Shown here: positions 37,161 to 47,422 of the stretch, one piece after another | Layout: every line of letters starts with the position of its first letter | How positions within the stretch are numbered: position 1 is the first letter of the stretch | NCBI RefSeq assembly: GCF_000015045.1 | Contig: NC_008609.1 | Span: forward strand, 2,427,501 to 2,491,500 | Reading direction: 5' to 3' | From: Pelobacter propionicus DSM 2379 | GTDB lineage: Bacteria; Desulfobacterota; Desulfuromonadia; Geobacterales; Pseudopelobacteraceae | Length of the DNA: 64,000 nt | Translations under genes and position numbers: made by a program | The notes under the pieces: model-generated | The model's input: the letters and a program-made list of their open reading frames with translations, nothing else | Told to the model about the DNA's origin: nothing | The model's database searches: none

Positions 37161-37913
37161 CTATTTCCTGTCAAGGCTCTCCAGCAGGCGCAGATATTCC
37201 TTCTGGCTTTCCCACACGCAGCAGGAGATGAAATTTACAAACGGCTGATTGTCGCCTTTGTTGGAATCACGGAGGACAGAGATATAGTCGCCCCGGATTA
37301 TGGGGGGAATAATGGTGATGGGGTATCCAGCCTGTAACAGGGCAAGGTTCATCAGCAGTCGTGCGGTTCTGCCGTTGCCGTCAATAAAGGGATGGATGGT
37401 TACAAGATTAAGGTGCAGCATGGCGGCATACTCAACCGGATGCATCAGAGATAGTGACGGTATACTGTTTATAAAATCCTGCATGGTGAGTGGTATATCA
37501 GATGGTGGCGGCGGGGTGAAATCGGTTCCAGTGATGATGACGTTACGATCCCGGTATTTTCCGGCTGTTTCAGCTTGAATCCTGTAATAGAACAGCCGAT
37601 GCAGTCCAAGAATGTCGTCCTCTGTGATTTCCTGGCTGCCAGCCAGTTTGTAGAGAAGGTCAAACGCTTCGCTATGTCCGACAGCCTCAAAGTGATCCTT
37701 CAGGGGCTTTCCGCCGATGGTGATACCATCCTCCAGAACCACTTTGGTTTCGCTCTCCGTGAGGCTGTTACCTTCAAGTGCATTGCTTGACCACGTCAGG
37801 CCAATACGGTAATACTCTTTCAGCTGTTTGACTTCGTAAGCGTCAAGCGGACGGTGTGACCGAATTTTTTCATGAAGCTTGTCGTTATCGGTTAGTCGAT
37901 TTTGGTATTTCAT
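37161..37913 (-). CDS. Fic-family protein with N-terminal inhibitory motif
   Basis: 250 aa. The Fic motif HPFIDGNGR is complete at residues 174-182, predicting AMPylation (or related nucleotidyl transfer). Residues 43-48, SNALEG, match the (S/T)xxxE(G/N) inhibitory helix of class II Fic proteins, within the same chain, so the enzyme is probably autoinhibited. Fic lies between the RelA/SpoT-like gene and pglZ, within the BREX operon, 39 and 21 nt from them. Known in other defence islands as an accessory; target unknown. Confidence 0.88.
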   Translation of the reverse strand: MKYQNRLTDNDKLHEKIRSHRPLDAYEVKQLKEYYRIGLTWSSNALEGNSLTESETKVVLEDGITIGGKPLKDHFEAVGHSEAFDLLYKLAGSQEITEDDILGLHRLFYYRIQAETAGKYRDRNVIITGTDFTPPPPSDIPLTMQDFINSIPSLSLMHPVEYAAMLHLNLVTIHPFIDGNGRTARLLMNLALLQAGYPITIIPPIIRGDYISVLRDSNKGDNQPFVNFISCCVWESQKEYLRLLESLDRK

Positions 37914-37952
37914 AGCGCACCTATTGAAATATTTATATGAGGAGAGCCAATG

Positions 37953-38618
37953 TTATTGGCTACTTCGGAAAATTGAATCAACAAGGCGGCTTCCAGCTCC
38001 AACGAGCTTGGCAAGGACTCGAAGCTGTTCTCTACACGAGACTTTATCAGATGGTTCAGGGTAATTAAGTGTGTGGTCAACTTCTCCCCATATCTCTTCG
38101 AATAAGGTTCTTACCTGTATTTCGCAGCATAAAGGTGAATCAGATCTTGGTTTCACCAAATAATGAACACTTGTGTAAAAACTTTCTTTTACATGAACCT
38201 CGATTCCAATATCCTCAAAAAACTTTTGTGACTCTGGGTCCCAAGTGTAAGCTTTTGGTGCTTCTGGGAGGTACCAATCATTAAGGTCATTTACCTTGGC
38301 AAGAACCTCGTTATGAATGAGTGGAAATTGGTCTTGATAAAGGTGCATAATTCTAACCCCAGCTAAATCGGTAATTCTATCAAAAATATTTTCCGGACCA
38401 ATTGGGTTTTCATCAGTCCATTTGCGGAATAATTTATCTTTTAGATGGTCTCTACTCTTAATTCTTGCTTTAACCGAATGCACAATTGGGAATTCTATTT
38501 TGACTAATTTAGGGTGTGTCTGAAACCACTGACTAACTCCGGTCATAAATAAATTTAACTCATGCAATTTGTTGTCAAATGCGAGTAGAGACTGCTCAAT
38601 TAAATTTTCTTTTGGCAT
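37953..38618 (-). CDS. RelA/SpoT-domain (alarmone synthetase-like) protein
   Basis: 221 aa. Single synthetase domain: VHSVKARIKSRDHLKDKL, ITDLAGVRIMHLYQDQF, YTSVHYLV and CEIQVRTLFEEIWGEVDH are the usual conserved blocks. No HD hydrolase, TGS or ACT domain, so it is a small-alarmone-synthetase or toxin-type (ToxSAS/CapRel-like) protein. Product (pp)pGpp, pp(p)App or tRNA pyrophosphorylation cannot be told. 8 nt after the ParA-like gene, inside the BREX operon. Confidence 0.88.
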   Translation of the reverse strand: MPKENLIEQSLLAFDNKLHELNLFMTGVSQWFQTHPKLVKIEFPIVHSVKARIKSRDHLKDKLFRKWTDENPIGPENIFDRITDLAGVRIMHLYQDQFPLIHNEVLAKVNDLNDWYLPEAPKAYTWDPESQKFFEDIGIEVHVKESFYTSVHYLVKPRSDSPLCCEIQVRTLFEEIWGEVDHTLNYPEPSDKVSCREQLRVLAKLVGAGSRLVDSIFRSSQ

Positions 38619-38626
38619 TTGAGCAC

Positions 38627-39727
38627 CTATATCAATGAAGTAACGCGAGTTAGTAAGTCTTGAGCAAATGCACAGTATTTGTCTTGAGTTGCTTCATAAA
38701 TTGTTCGGTTACCAGCGATTGTACTTATATCAGTTGATTGAAGGTTCGAACTTGATGGGACTTGCCACATTGGCAAATGATATCTTTGAGCCATAGATGG
38801 TAGTGTATTATGAGTATGCATAATGGCGGTATCCCCTATGGGGTGTGAAAGTAATTCATCGCTTAAATGACTTCTTACGTCAGGACTAATAAATTTTTTA
38901 ATAGCGTCAGGAACCTTAGTAGCATAATTGTAATGAGCAATTGCTAAATCCCATGGAGTAACTCCCGTATATTTCTTTGCGTTGTATACTGTAAACCCCA
39001 ACAAACGAACAAAATGTTCTGGGAAACTCTTGCGTTTTTCAGCAGACAGCAAGTGAAATATTGTCTCAAATTGTTTTTTCCATCCAGCTAATGCATTACC
39101 TATATTTCGAATTCCGTAAAGCGAAAACATATCTGGCATACATGGAATAACGAATCCATCAGTTGTTGAAATAATAACCTTGTTCAGGGCACCTAAGCTC
39201 GGTGACGTGTCCATAATGACGTATTCATAGCCATGTTGACGGGCATAAGCTTCCACAATTTCCCTTGGTTTAGTAACTGTTCTTATTGCTAATGGGTCTC
39301 CTTGATAAACGTCACTCCAACGACTTGATATTTTGTCTTCGTAGAGATGCATAGTTAGCCTACCAGGAAGTAGGTCTAAATTTGAAGCCAACGGAAATGG
39401 AGGGGACAATTTTCCAGTTTCCGCAGCACCGTCCTCTGCTGGTTTTAAAAGGAAATGGATAGAACGTGTGCTTGTTATTAAATTGTCAAAGTCTTTTGCA
39501 GGCAATTTATCGCGAGCAGCCTGATAATCTTCGATAAAATCGTCTTCTTCTTGCCATATTTTGTGTAGAGTCTCTTCATCCATTCCAATAATGGTTAAGT
39601 TGCACTGAGGGTCAAAATCAATAATCAATGTTCTGTGACCCATTTCAGCTAATATATGAGCCAAATGAAACGTAAGAGTGGTCTTGCCAACTCCGCCCTT
39701 ATTGTTAAATATGGAAATTGTTTTCAT
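38627..39727 (-). CDS. ParA/MinD-like P-loop ATPase
   Basis: 366 aa. Deviant Walker A KGGVGKTT at residues 10-17, TLIIDFDPQCNLT, and VIMDTSPSL: a ParA/Soj ATPase. The C-terminus (about 230-366) is longer than in Soj and of unknown type. There is no parB or parS beside it, so it is not a partition cassette; its partner is probably the adjacent RelA/SpoT-like protein. 17 nt after pglX. In-operon insertion within BREX. Confidence 0.88.
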   Translation of the reverse strand: MKTISIFNNKGGVGKTTLTFHLAHILAEMGHRTLIIDFDPQCNLTIIGMDEETLHKIWQEEDDFIEDYQAARDKLPAKDFDNLITSTRSIHFLLKPAEDGAAETGKLSPPFPLASNLDLLPGRLTMHLYEDKISSRWSDVYQGDPLAIRTVTKPREIVEAYARQHGYEYVIMDTSPSLGALNKVIISTTDGFVIPCMPDMFSLYGIRNIGNALAGWKKQFETIFHLLSAEKRKSFPEHFVRLLGFTVYNAKKYTGVTPWDLAIAHYNYATKVPDAIKKFISPDVRSHLSDELLSHPIGDTAIMHTHNTLPSMAQRYHLPMWQVPSSSNLQSTDISTIAGNRTIYEATQDKYCAFAQDLLTRVTSLI

Positions 39728-39744
39728 GCTATCTCCTTGTAAAT

Positions 39745-42700
39745 TTACTCACTACCAGTAACCACCTTCACCTCAGCTAACAACGCTCCAAACTTTCCAT
39801 AATTCACCTTCACCCCATCATCCAGGTCAAGGCTGATACGCTGGTCGGCATAGTGACGCAACAAATCATCGAAAGCAGCAAGTTCAACCTGCTTCTTTCG
39901 TAGTGTATCGAGTTGCTTTTGCAGGCGGTTGCGCTCGGCAGTGGATGTTGCGGCATTTACCTCATTTGTCAGGTAGTCAAATTGGGCGGAGAACTTGCCT
40001 TGCAGGACAGTGACGTACTCGTTACGCATACGGGAAAGCGTAGCTTCGTTGTAGCGATGCAGGTAGACTAGGCACTCGAATGCCCGTTGCTTGCCGCTGG
40101 AAAAGAGCCAGTAGATTGGGCGTTTCTTGTAGGTTTGCAGGTGGTCCTTGAAAAACTGGGTACTGATGTAGCGGCGGATGGTTTCCCGTGGTGTTTCACT
40201 GCCTTTGGGAGACAGGCTATCGGCAACGAATTTCAGATTTTCTTCCAGTGTTTCCGGTGCCCAGGTGACTTTCAGAAACTCTTCAAAGCGGCAGGCTGCA
40301 TCATCCGGGAACCAGTCTATATCTATGACTGGAACAATTCCGTCATCGTCTGCAGGGAATATTGGGTATTTAATTGGGTCAAAGCCGATATTGCCACTGT
40401 TGGCGTAAATAAGGCCGTGATTATCAAGGCTATAGCGCCCCATCATGCAGCCGATTGCGTAGGAAATGAGACGTTTCATGTCTGCTTCGCGGTCAGCACG
40501 GGAAAGAGTTATCTGGTCTTCGGGAACTTCTGGGGAAAGTTCATCTTGCAAGCCGAAGGCTCCAATGAATAAGCGGTTATTCTCTTTTTCAAGTTCCTGC
40601 ATTAGAATTATTTGGGAAGATGAGTGGGTTTGCCAGTTTTTCCAAGACGTTTCGAGTGTGGCTGATTTGAGATGATTAGTGAGTAGTGGCAATGATTGGA
40701 AATCCCATGATGTTTCGAAAAAATCCCAATCAGTATTGGCAATAGAGATAATATTACTCACTATTTTATCTGCATCGACACTTATGTAGGGTAGCGATAT
40801 AACATTTCCAACTTGGAAATTTATGGTTGGATTTAGTGCAGCCATGAGGTTTGGAGCTACTTTTGAACACAAAAAACCAGTTACAGAAAACAGGTCCTTC
40901 TCTGAAGGAAATACTGCAGAACCTGCAACATCAAAGATGAAGCCCTTCGGATAAAATCGAACACCAAAATATGATGCACTTATAAATGACCAACTTACGC
41001 ATGGTTTAAAATAACTGTCTCTACCATCGTGACGAAAACCGGAATTGGAGCCATCTTTAGCCCCAGTTACCATATCGTACCCATCATGCCAATAGTTTAC
41101 AACGTACTCTTGATTTCCATACCATTTTCTATAGGCACCACCTTTGTTGTAAGGGAACCATCGTACATTTGAATCTGATGCGGAAACTTTATCAGCAAAT
41201 GAAAAACCAATTTGTTTATTACTCACTTCATGCCAGAGTCTTACAAATCTATTGTTATTACCGGTTGACATTCCATGTTTACCTACCGCAATTTCACCTA
41301 GAACCTTCTTATTCAAAAACGTAGAAAGCATACTATTGCTTAACCAATACGCAATTGGGCTTCCAGGAATTATTCTAAAATTAGCAGTTGAGGAAGTCTT
41401 AATTTGTGAAGACGCAAAACGCTCATTTAATTCCTCATTGGAAGCGACACTGCCCTGCTTTTCAAAAAGTCGTTTATAGCTGCCATAATAATTTGGCATT
41501 GTAGTATGTGAAAATGTAAATGCACAGCTTCCAAAGTCAGAGCCAAAAACACCCCTTCCATTATGAATAAATGTTTCAATTGTTGTTTCGTCAAGTAACC
41601 ATTTCCGAAGATCTTTAAAAGTTGATAGGAACATCCAATTTGGAATAGTTATCATTCCAATTAATCCACCTTTATGTGTAAATAAAGTGTTACGCATCAT
41701 AAAGCATGTATATAGGTCACCCTTAGCAGGTTTATATTGAACTTCAATAAAATTCTTTAAAACAGGACAAAAGAATTTACTCCCCATATAAGGTGGATTC
41801 GCCACCACGCAATCGTATCTCCCAGCAGATATTTTTGCTTGTTCCACCAATGGTAACAACATATTTGCTGCATGCACCGCATACAAATCGCCGGTGGTCA
41901 TTGTTTGCATCAGAGCCTCTTCAAGGGTCTGAAGTTTTGCTGCCAGAGCTTCTGGTATTTGAATTAATGAACCAAATGCCTTTCCGTTCTTGAACAGGTC
42001 AACAACATCACGTAGAGCGTTTGCATGCTCGCCAAAAACGGAATTATCAATGGCAATGTCTCCACTCTCCTGAATCGCCATCACATTCAGTTTGACCGGA
42101 TTGTCACTCCGCAATATCCGCCGATCATCCTTACGAGCCTTCATCAGCAGAGCAAACCCTGCCATCTGTGCCGCACGGTCATCAATGTCTAACCCATAAA
42201 GATTCTTTTCCAGAATCAGGCGTGGAAAGTCCCGGTTACTGTAACCACGCTCCAGGTAGATTTCCTTGAAGACATCATATGCTTCAACAAGGATGTGACC
42301 GGAACCGCAGGCAGGGTCAAGCAGGGTCAATGTTTCCGGGTCGAGTGAATCCGGGGTGATGGCGGCAAGCTGAGCCTTCACGTCATCGGTCTGCTCGGCA
42401 GGCTCGATGTAATATTCCATCTTTGCCTTGAGAGGAGAATTGGGGTACGTGGCCAACCATTTTCGCCCTAGGCTGTTCTGCGCCATGTATTTCACAATCC
42501 AGTTGGGAGTGAAAAGCTGCGTGGCGGCCGGAATATCCTCGCTCTTGACCACCTTCCCGATAACCTGGTCTTTTTTCTCGGAGATATAGAACTGGTAGAG
42601 CCAACCGATAATTTCGACCTCCTGCCAGTCTTCCTCCTCGATCTCTGTCACCAGCTTGCGGATGAGCGAATCGGAGTGCAGTAGGTTATCGGGGAGCAGT

Positions 42701-43227
42701 AGTTCGGTTTCGTCCTCGATCTTTTCAAACAGAAACGGCATAGTGGTATGCAGAGCATTGCACTGGGCCACCAGCAACAGACGGTACAGCTCGGCATCCT
42801 TGCTACCGTCCAGCTTCAGTTCTACCACCTTTTGCTTGTCCAGCCCCGTTAGGTCCAGCTCGGAAGCATAGTCAAGGATCTCCGGAACGGTACTGTTGCC
42901 AGAGTTGCTGAGGACACGGAAACCATGCTCCAGATAGCCGTGCAGCTCCATGAAACGTAGAGCGAGAAAGCGGTTGAACCAAGTATAGGCAACCGTCTCC
43001 ATGACCTGATTGAAACCTTCCCGCTTGACCCGCTCTTCCAGTTTTTTTCGCTGGGCTGCAACTTTGAGCGGGAATGGACGACCACCGATAATGGCGACAT
43101 CTCCGCTTTCTTCGACTGGGATAATATTTGATTCAGAAAGACCGAAGAAGTGGGCACGATCGGTGACTGCCTGTATGAAATCCCGACGTGCTGCCGGGGC
43201 GTAGGATTTGAGTTTTGCCTTGTTCAT
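39745..43227 (-). CDS. pglX: BREX adenine-specific DNA methyltransferase PglX (BrxX)
   Basis: 1160 aa. SAM-binding LDPACGSGHILVEAYDVF near residue 300 and the N6-adenine motif VANPPYMGSK near residue 470 are intact. PglX methylates one strand of a non-palindromic site, marking self DNA; phages lacking it are blocked. The specificity cannot be read by eye. 15 nt after brxC. Standard position in the operon. Confidence 0.95.
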   Translation of the reverse strand: MNKAKLKSYAPAARRDFIQAVTDRAHFFGLSESNIIPVEESGDVAIIGGRPFPLKVAAQRKKLEERVKREGFNQVMETVAYTWFNRFLALRFMELHGYLEHGFRVLSNSGNSTVPEILDYASELDLTGLDKQKVVELKLDGSKDAELYRLLLVAQCNALHTTMPFLFEKIEDETELLLPDNLLHSDSLIRKLVTEIEEEDWQEVEIIGWLYQFYISEKKDQVIGKVVKSEDIPAATQLFTPNWIVKYMAQNSLGRKWLATYPNSPLKAKMEYYIEPAEQTDDVKAQLAAITPDSLDPETLTLLDPACGSGHILVEAYDVFKEIYLERGYSNRDFPRLILEKNLYGLDIDDRAAQMAGFALLMKARKDDRRILRSDNPVKLNVMAIQESGDIAIDNSVFGEHANALRDVVDLFKNGKAFGSLIQIPEALAAKLQTLEEALMQTMTTGDLYAVHAANMLLPLVEQAKISAGRYDCVVANPPYMGSKFFCPVLKNFIEVQYKPAKGDLYTCFMMRNTLFTHKGGLIGMITIPNWMFLSTFKDLRKWLLDETTIETFIHNGRGVFGSDFGSCAFTFSHTTMPNYYGSYKRLFEKQGSVASNEELNERFASSQIKTSSTANFRIIPGSPIAYWLSNSMLSTFLNKKVLGEIAVGKHGMSTGNNNRFVRLWHEVSNKQIGFSFADKVSASDSNVRWFPYNKGGAYRKWYGNQEYVVNYWHDGYDMVTGAKDGSNSGFRHDGRDSYFKPCVSWSFISASYFGVRFYPKGFIFDVAGSAVFPSEKDLFSVTGFLCSKVAPNLMAALNPTINFQVGNVISLPYISVDADKIVSNIISIANTDWDFFETSWDFQSLPLLTNHLKSATLETSWKNWQTHSSSQIILMQELEKENNRLFIGAFGLQDELSPEVPEDQITLSRADREADMKRLISYAIGCMMGRYSLDNHGLIYANSGNIGFDPIKYPIFPADDDGIVPVIDIDWFPDDAACRFEEFLKVTWAPETLEENLKFVADSLSPKGSETPRETIRRYISTQFFKDHLQTYKKRPIYWLFSSGKQRAFECLVYLHRYNEATLSRMRNEYVTVLQGKFSAQFDYLTNEVNAATSTAERNRLQKQLDTLRKKQVELAAFDDLLRHYADQRISLDLDDGVKVNYGKFGALLAEVKVVTGSE

Positions 43228-43242
43228 GAAATCTCCAGAGAG

Positions 43243-46200
43243 TTACTTGATTCGCACTCGCATGCTGTTCTGCACTGCCGCCATCAGCTCTTTTTTTAGA
43301 GCCTCCAGGTATTCGTTTACATCCGCCTCGGTCTCCAGGAAAGACTTGGATGAACAGCTTGCAGCGGTTACATTTTTTACCGGTTTTGCCGGTGGCGAAA
43401 TAGGTCCACCCCCTCCAGGCTTAGGAGGTTGTTCAACAGCCTTTTCCATTTCCTCCATTGCGCTATCAACAGCGTCATCAGCCTTATTGAGCTGATAGTG
43501 CATGTTCGGAATTGACTGCTCTTCCTGCACCTGTTTTTTAATATCCTGAAGTGGCTTCAGCGAGTGGTTACGAACGTCTGCAGTAGCCTTGTATGCCTCA
43601 AGATTTTCTGCAACAAGGGAGATTTTCTCCTCCAGCTTGCTCAAGAGGATTACACGCTCTTTGTCCACGCACTTGGCATTAACGGCTGATACCGCATTTA
43701 TCAGGCCATCGACGTCTTTTATCATCCCGTAAGGACGCGGAGCCTTGAGGATTTCATCCATCCGCAGTAAAGACTTTTTCGCATCTGCATCCTTTACCAA
43801 CTCCTGCCGGTTGGCCTTAAACACACCGTCCATACTGCTCTGGAGCTTGTCCCAGGTCGGTTTCTGCGTGGTGTAAAAGCCGTTCAGCTCCTGCATGTCA
43901 TCCGACAGGTCAAGCAGGTCATCCTTTGCCTTGTTGAAGGCATCGAAGAACTCGAAGCTGTCATGAATATTCAGCAGCTTCTGGATAAGCTTCAGCCCAT
44001 TGGTTATCTCACTGCTGCCGGGATATCTGCCGCTCTGTGCAAGGGGCTTGAATGAATTCAGGCTATCCTGCCATGCGGTGATATTCTCGCGCAGGAACTG
44101 GTTGAGCTGGTCTTCGCTGTCCGGTCCGATGACGTGGAAAATGTCTTTGCCGATGGCACGGGCCTTCTTCAGCTCTTCTTCCCCAACAGCCTTGCGCTTC
44201 AGGACGGTGACCTGCTTCCATTTAACCTGTTTAGTGAGAGGGTCAACCGCCTCTTTGGGCGTAAGGGCTGCTCCATCTGACATGAGGTTAAGGTCGCCTG
44301 CCATGAACAGGCGCGCTACCAGCAGGATGATTTCCCATTCCCCCCAGCCATAGGGTCTGCGGGCAAACCGTTCTACCAGTTCATGCAGCAGAACCTTCTG
44401 GTTGTTGGTGGTTGAGAGGTAGATGAACTGCTTGACCTCTTTGACGGCAAGCTCATTGGCGTCCCCACCTTCAACCTGCAGGCTGTATTGGCCGATGTCG
44501 TTGCTTTTCAGAATGGCAGTGATTTCCTTGAGCGGTTCTTCCTTGATGATTTTGAGATATCCAAGCTTGGAAAAGATATTTTCAACGAGATAGTTTATCC
44601 CCTCGGTGACAGCATTTCTGGCTGTGGATGCCTTGATTTGCAGGGTCTGGCCGTATGCGTAGTAATCGGATTCCAGCAGCATGGTATCCAGCAGCGCAAT
44701 CAGGCGGCCCTTGCGCTCACGGTTCTGTTCCGCACGATCCTTGAGGATGCGCTTGAGATTGTCGGGTGCTGCGGCATCATTTTTCAGCCGGATGTATTTA
44801 TCTGTTTGCAGGAGAGTCCGTAACTCCCTCCCAAGCTCTTTGCTGTCCTCAAGTTTGATGACAACGGAACCGCCGTTGGTGCTGGCGCTCTGCATGATGC
44901 ACTTGGCAGGGTTGAACGCCTGATAATCATCATTGAGCGGGGTGATGACCTCAATGGTCAGATCATGTCCGGCATTGGAGCCGAAGAACTGCCCGTCACA
45001 GATGCGGTTGTAGCCGTAGTCCCGCTTGTTTACCTGATAGCGGAACTTGTTGTCACCCTTGTAGACCTCTTCAAATATCAGTTCGGCAAGCTGCTTGGTC
45101 TGCTCGCTGCTGGCGATATCGACGTTCTTGATTTCTCGGGAAACATCCCGTTCCTCGTTGGTCAGGAAGAAATAGAGATCGCCGTTGCTGGTAATCAGGG
45201 TTTCTTTCTCCAGGCGTTGCAGACTTTCTTCGATCTGGCGCTTGATGGTGAGGCGGTCGGCATCCACCTTGTCTATGCAGAGGGTGACAAGGTTATCAAC
45301 GGTCGGCTTGAGGATGTCCACGTACCGGATCAGAAAGAGTACCCGGAGAAGCTTGGTATCGAACGGTTCAAGCCCGGTATTGTCGTCGGCCTGCTCGATA
45401 GTCTTCTTGACGATGGTATCCAGGAAGCTTTCGATGGCGGGGTAGAACTCATAGAGCGGTACTAGCGTACCGATTTCCTGTTCTGAAACGCTTTTTGCAG
45501 CGGACTGGAAGGCATCAAGCATGGAGCGTTCACCACGGCTGAGATGCATGCCGGTTGCTCCTGCCTTGCGGATGGATTCAAATATCTTCTGCACCAGCTG
45601 GAAATGATACGGGGCAAAGGGGTAATTCTCCTCGAAGGTCTTTGCATCGGAATAGTTCTTCAGGGTGGCGCTGTGGGTGAAACTTATCTGGTTCTTGAGG
45701 ATGTCGCCTTTCTGATGCCAGAGTTCTTCCAGGGCACGACGGGCATCGCCGGTCTTTTCCAGAAGTCGGGCCTGGATTACTTCGTCAGTGTTGGTGCTGG
45801 ATAGGGAAAGTCGCGTATAGAAACGACCCTGAATCTTGGAAAAGTCGTTGGCCTTTGATCCGCGAACCTCTCCCAAAATGGCGTCTATATCCTCCTGAGA
45901 GGTAACGATGACCCATGCCCTGCCGTTACAGATTCGCCCGAGGTCTTCGGTGATGGTTTGAAGGTTCAACATGAGGTGGGTTTCGCTGCCGATGAACTGG
46001 CCGACTTCATCTGCCAGAAAGACAATGCGGTGCTTCGGTCCCTTGCTGTCCAGGTACTCCTTGACCAGCTTGGAGAACCCTTCGATATTGATTTTGAAGC
46101 GTTCCTCTGCTTCATCGAACCATATGCTGGCCGATTCGATGCCCATTTCCAGGGCAATTGAAAGAGCCTTGATAATCTCATCACGGCTGAATGAGTAGGC

Positions 46201-46821
46201 ATCCCGTTCCTTGATCCAATCGGTTCCGGAAGCTTCCTTGAAAGCCTGGTGGAATTTCTCCAGAGCGCCTTTACTCTGAAGATACCGTTCCATGCTGGCA
46301 ATATGGGGGTCATCACCGCTGTATCCCAGCTTCTCGTTGAAGACCCGCAGGAATACTGAAAGGATGGCATCCTTGCCGTCTTTGTTGTCGGCTTTGCTGT
46401 CAATGTTGAAAAGGATTACATCCGTATCGGAAGCGACTGCCCGCTTGATATCGCCTTGCAGCATGGCATCGGCGATTTTCTCTTCGAAAAACTCGACTGC
46501 TTTCCGGTTCTGATTTGTTTCGGAATTGTGGGCCTGGTAGTTGCCAAGAAGGTAGGAAAGGATTTTCAGAAAGTGGGATTTACCGGAACCAAAGAAGCCG
46601 GAAACCCAAACTGCCATACGAGCGGCAACAGCCGGGTCGTTGGGGTTATCCATGGCGCTGAGATAGGCATCAAAAAACTTGACGAAGTGCTTGTCCAGCT
46701 CCCTGGTGACGACATATTCGTCCAGCTCCTGCCAGACTACCGATTCATCCTGCTGGTCAGCCTTGACAACGCCATTTATGGGGCGGAAGAGGTTCTTGGC
46801 GAAGATGTTCTTGATATGCAT
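43243..46821 (-). CDS. brxC: BREX ATPase BrxC
   Basis: 1192 aa, the normal size. Walker A GFFGSGKS at residues 75-82; the start is MHIKNIFAKNLFRPINGVVK, typical of BrxC (DUF6079 / PglY-like). A Walker B-like VFLADEVGQFIG around residue 270 follows. AAA+-type ATPase essential to BREX. Pro/Gly-rich linker near the end (EQPPKPGGGGPISPP). 25 nt after brxB. Confidence 0.95.
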   Translation of the reverse strand: MHIKNIFAKNLFRPINGVVKADQQDESVVWQELDEYVVTRELDKHFVKFFDAYLSAMDNPNDPAVAARMAVWVSGFFGSGKSHFLKILSYLLGNYQAHNSETNQNRKAVEFFEEKIADAMLQGDIKRAVASDTDVILFNIDSKADNKDGKDAILSVFLRVFNEKLGYSGDDPHIASMERYLQSKGALEKFHQAFKEASGTDWIKERDAYSFSRDEIIKALSIALEMGIESASIWFDEAEERFKINIEGFSKLVKEYLDSKGPKHRIVFLADEVGQFIGSETHLMLNLQTITEDLGRICNGRAWVIVTSQEDIDAILGEVRGSKANDFSKIQGRFYTRLSLSSTNTDEVIQARLLEKTGDARRALEELWHQKGDILKNQISFTHSATLKNYSDAKTFEENYPFAPYHFQLVQKIFESIRKAGATGMHLSRGERSMLDAFQSAAKSVSEQEIGTLVPLYEFYPAIESFLDTIVKKTIEQADDNTGLEPFDTKLLRVLFLIRYVDILKPTVDNLVTLCIDKVDADRLTIKRQIEESLQRLEKETLITSNGDLYFFLTNEERDVSREIKNVDIASSEQTKQLAELIFEEVYKGDNKFRYQVNKRDYGYNRICDGQFFGSNAGHDLTIEVITPLNDDYQAFNPAKCIMQSASTNGGSVVIKLEDSKELGRELRTLLQTDKYIRLKNDAAAPDNLKRILKDRAEQNRERKGRLIALLDTMLLESDYYAYGQTLQIKASTARNAVTEGINYLVENIFSKLGYLKIIKEEPLKEITAILKSNDIGQYSLQVEGGDANELAVKEVKQFIYLSTTNNQKVLLHELVERFARRPYGWGEWEIILLVARLFMAGDLNLMSDGAALTPKEAVDPLTKQVKWKQVTVLKRKAVGEEELKKARAIGKDIFHVIGPDSEDQLNQFLRENITAWQDSLNSFKPLAQSGRYPGSSEITNGLKLIQKLLNIHDSFEFFDAFNKAKDDLLDLSDDMQELNGFYTTQKPTWDKLQSSMDGVFKANRQELVKDADAKKSLLRMDEILKAPRPYGMIKDVDGLINAVSAVNAKCVDKERVILLSKLEEKISLVAENLEAYKATADVRNHSLKPLQDIKKQVQEEQSIPNMHYQLNKADDAVDSAMEEMEKAVEQPPKPGGGGPISPPAKPVKNVTAASCSSKSFLETEADVNEYLEALKKELMAAVQNSMRVRIK

Positions 46822-46846
46822 GGATACCCTCTGTTTTCATTGATAA

Positions 46847-47422
46847 TCACACGACGAGCCGGAAGGCCCGATAATAATTGTTGTCTTTCATCTTACCGAA
46901 AAGGCTCAAACCCTGGCCGTCATATGATCCGGGATAGAAGACCACCAGCGGGGTTCCTCCCATGAGCGGATGCAGGTTATTCAGCAACGTATGGGAGCGA
47001 AGCAGCGGATAGGCATTGCCCACACCGGTCATGAAGACGAAATCATGGCTTTCGGGCTGCGCTGCCTTGGCAAATTCCTTGGCGATTTTTTCCTCATGCA
47101 GCGGTCCTCTCAGAGCCTTGAACATAGCCTCGTCACCCTTGTCCTTCTGCATGGCGAGGGCCTTTTCAAGAAGTCCGCGTTCTTTCAGGTAATCCACCAG
47201 AAGCTGAAACAAATTCACATGGGCGATTCGCAATTCAGGCTTCCGCTTTGATGCCTTGTCCATGACAAACTCGACGTGCTGGCGAACTTCAAGTTCCGCT
47301 TCAGATGGATAATCAAAGATGTAGAAACCGATTTCATTGCCAAGCCCTGCATTGCTCAGAAATTCGGGTGAGGTTATCCGATCAAGAATCTTATTGAGTC
47401 GTTCTTTCAGAGCTTCATTCAT
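46847..47422 (-). CDS. brxB: BREX protein BrxB
   Basis: 191 aa, DUF1788-type. The family pattern includes HVNLFQLLVDYLKERGLL, DFVFMTGVGNAYPLLRSH and the C-terminal LVVFYPGSYDGQGLSLFG. Small BREX factor of unknown mechanism. Overlaps brxA by 8 nt. Confidence 0.93.
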   Translation of the reverse strand: MNEALKERLNKILDRITSPEFLSNAGLGNEIGFYIFDYPSEAELEVRQHVEFVMDKASKRKPELRIAHVNLFQLLVDYLKERGLLEKALAMQKDKGDEAMFKALRGPLHEEKIAKEFAKAAQPESHDFVFMTGVGNAYPLLRSHTLLNNLHPLMGGTPLVVFYPGSYDGQGLSLFGKMKDNNYYRAFRLVV

